Shown here in pieces: positions 4,972-5,172 of a stretch of 5,172 bases of DNA (positions within the stretch are counted from its first letter, which is position 1; every line of letters begins with the position of its first letter). The stretch spans positions 1 through 5,172 of the forward strand of contig JADGRS010000259.1 of assembly GCA_017880705.1 (NCBI GenBank), written 5' to 3'. Under the pieces are notes generated by a model. It saw only the letters and a list, made by a program, of their open reading frames with translations. It was not told where the DNA came from and did no database searches. The DNA comes from Burkholderiales bacterium. Lineage in GTDB: Bacteria > Pseudomonadota > Gammaproteobacteria > Burkholderiales > Usitatibacteraceae. The translations under genes were made by a program, and so were the position numbers.

Positions 4972-4999
4972 ATTTTAGGAGAAAATGTGCCGGTGTCAT
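4972..4999 (-). promoter_or_regulatory. Sigma70-type promoter of the symporter
   Basis: On the minus strand ATGACA (4999-4994, 5 of 6 to TTGACA) and TAAAAT (4977-4972, 5 of 6 to TATAAT) are separated by 16 nt. Transcription would begin near 4965, leaving a leader of about 30 nt before ATG 4936. This rules out the ATG at 4999 as the start on this transcript. The promoter overlaps the ribosome binding site and start codon of the divergent ABC ATPase gene. Confidence 0.6.
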
Positions 5000-5172
5000 C
5001 CATCCGTCTCGAACAAATCGCGAAGCACTGGGGAGAGTCGCGCGCGCTGGACGGGATCACCTTCTCGGCCGAGCCCGGCTCGTTCGTGGTCCTGCTGGGT
5101 CCGTCGGGCTGCGGCAAGTCCACGACGCTGCGGCTCATCGCCGGCCTCGACACGCCCACCGCGGGAACCATC
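4987..5172 (+). CDS. ABC transporter ATP-binding protein (partial, N-terminal 62 residues)
   Basis: The visible protein begins (fMet)[22 protein letters not shown] and contains the Walker A motif GPSGCGKST at residues 38-46, followed by [16 protein letters not shown], so it is the start of an ABC-type ATPase that energises a membrane transporter. The wording of the Walker A region ([19 protein letters not shown]) is typical of importer ATPases of the MalK/UgpC and polyamine/iron groups, so an importer is more likely than an exporter, but the rest lies outside the window. The start is GTG 4987, with AGGAGA (4977-4982) 4 nt upstream; an in-frame GTG at 4993 is possible at 10-nt spacing. The ATG at 4985 is in another frame and gives no ABC sequence. 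The gene diverges from the symporter, 50 bp from its start codon. Confidence 0.92.
   Translation, partial: MPVSSIRLEQIAKHWGESRALDGITFSAEPGSFVVLLGPSGCGKSTTLRLIAGLDTPTAGTI

Noticed and set aside
3392..4978. Long plus-strand open frame of 528 codons opposite the symporter
   Set aside because: The translation is a His/Arg/Asp/Glu-rich string with no domain, the typical mirror of a hydrophobic gene on the other strand.
4937..4999. Upstream ATG (4999) as symporter start, adding 21 residues
   Set aside because: The extension is basic and unlike the family N-terminus, and the ATG sits in the -35 element of the likely promoter.
3501..5171. Minus-strand frame of 556 codons overlapping the symporter
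   Set aside because: It is a shifted frame of the symporter and antisense to the ABC ATPase, with Arg/His-rich sequence and no membrane segments.

Overview
The window is GC-rich (roughly two thirds G+C) and gene-dense. It looks like a chromosomal segment of a Gram-negative proteobacterium. The LytS-type sensor kinase, LytTR regulator and sodium:solute symporter sequences, together with strong AGGAGA-type ribosome binding sites, suggest a betaproteobacterium, but this is inferred from general resemblance and not from a marker gene. I see no IS element, phage gene, CRISPR array, tRNA or rRNA.

All genes but one lie on the minus strand, so they read from right to left. At the right edge, a plus-strand ABC-transporter ATPase starts near 4987 and runs out of the window. 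A sodium:solute symporter diverges from it. A good sigma70-type promoter (4972-4999) shows that the symporter starts at 4936, not at the further upstream ATG. After a 244-bp spacer with inverted repeats comes an 87-residue single-span membrane protein, closed by a textbook intrinsic terminator. Next is a two-gene operon: a LytS/YehU-type membrane histidine kinase and a LytTR-family response regulator, which ends at tandem hairpins with a T-run. Further left are a 36-residue hydrophobic small protein with a strong ribosome binding site and the first 217 codons of a membrane-anchored, helix-rich protein that continues past the left edge. The last two genes are easy to miss, one because it is short and the other because it has no stop codon in the window.

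The likely biology is a sensor-regulator pair of the LytS/LytTR class beside a secondary transporter and small membrane proteins. Known E. coli pairs of this class, BtsS/BtsR and YpdA/YpdB, control transporter genes. A tandem ACCCCTA repeat just upstream of the 36-residue gene is a candidate operator for the LytTR regulator. The most unusual sequence detail is at the kinase-regulator junction. There a GTGA stop/start motif and its flanks appear three times (third copy GTAA) at 29-30 bp spacing, which creates a 10-codon minicistron and a 10-residue N-terminal extension of the regulator.
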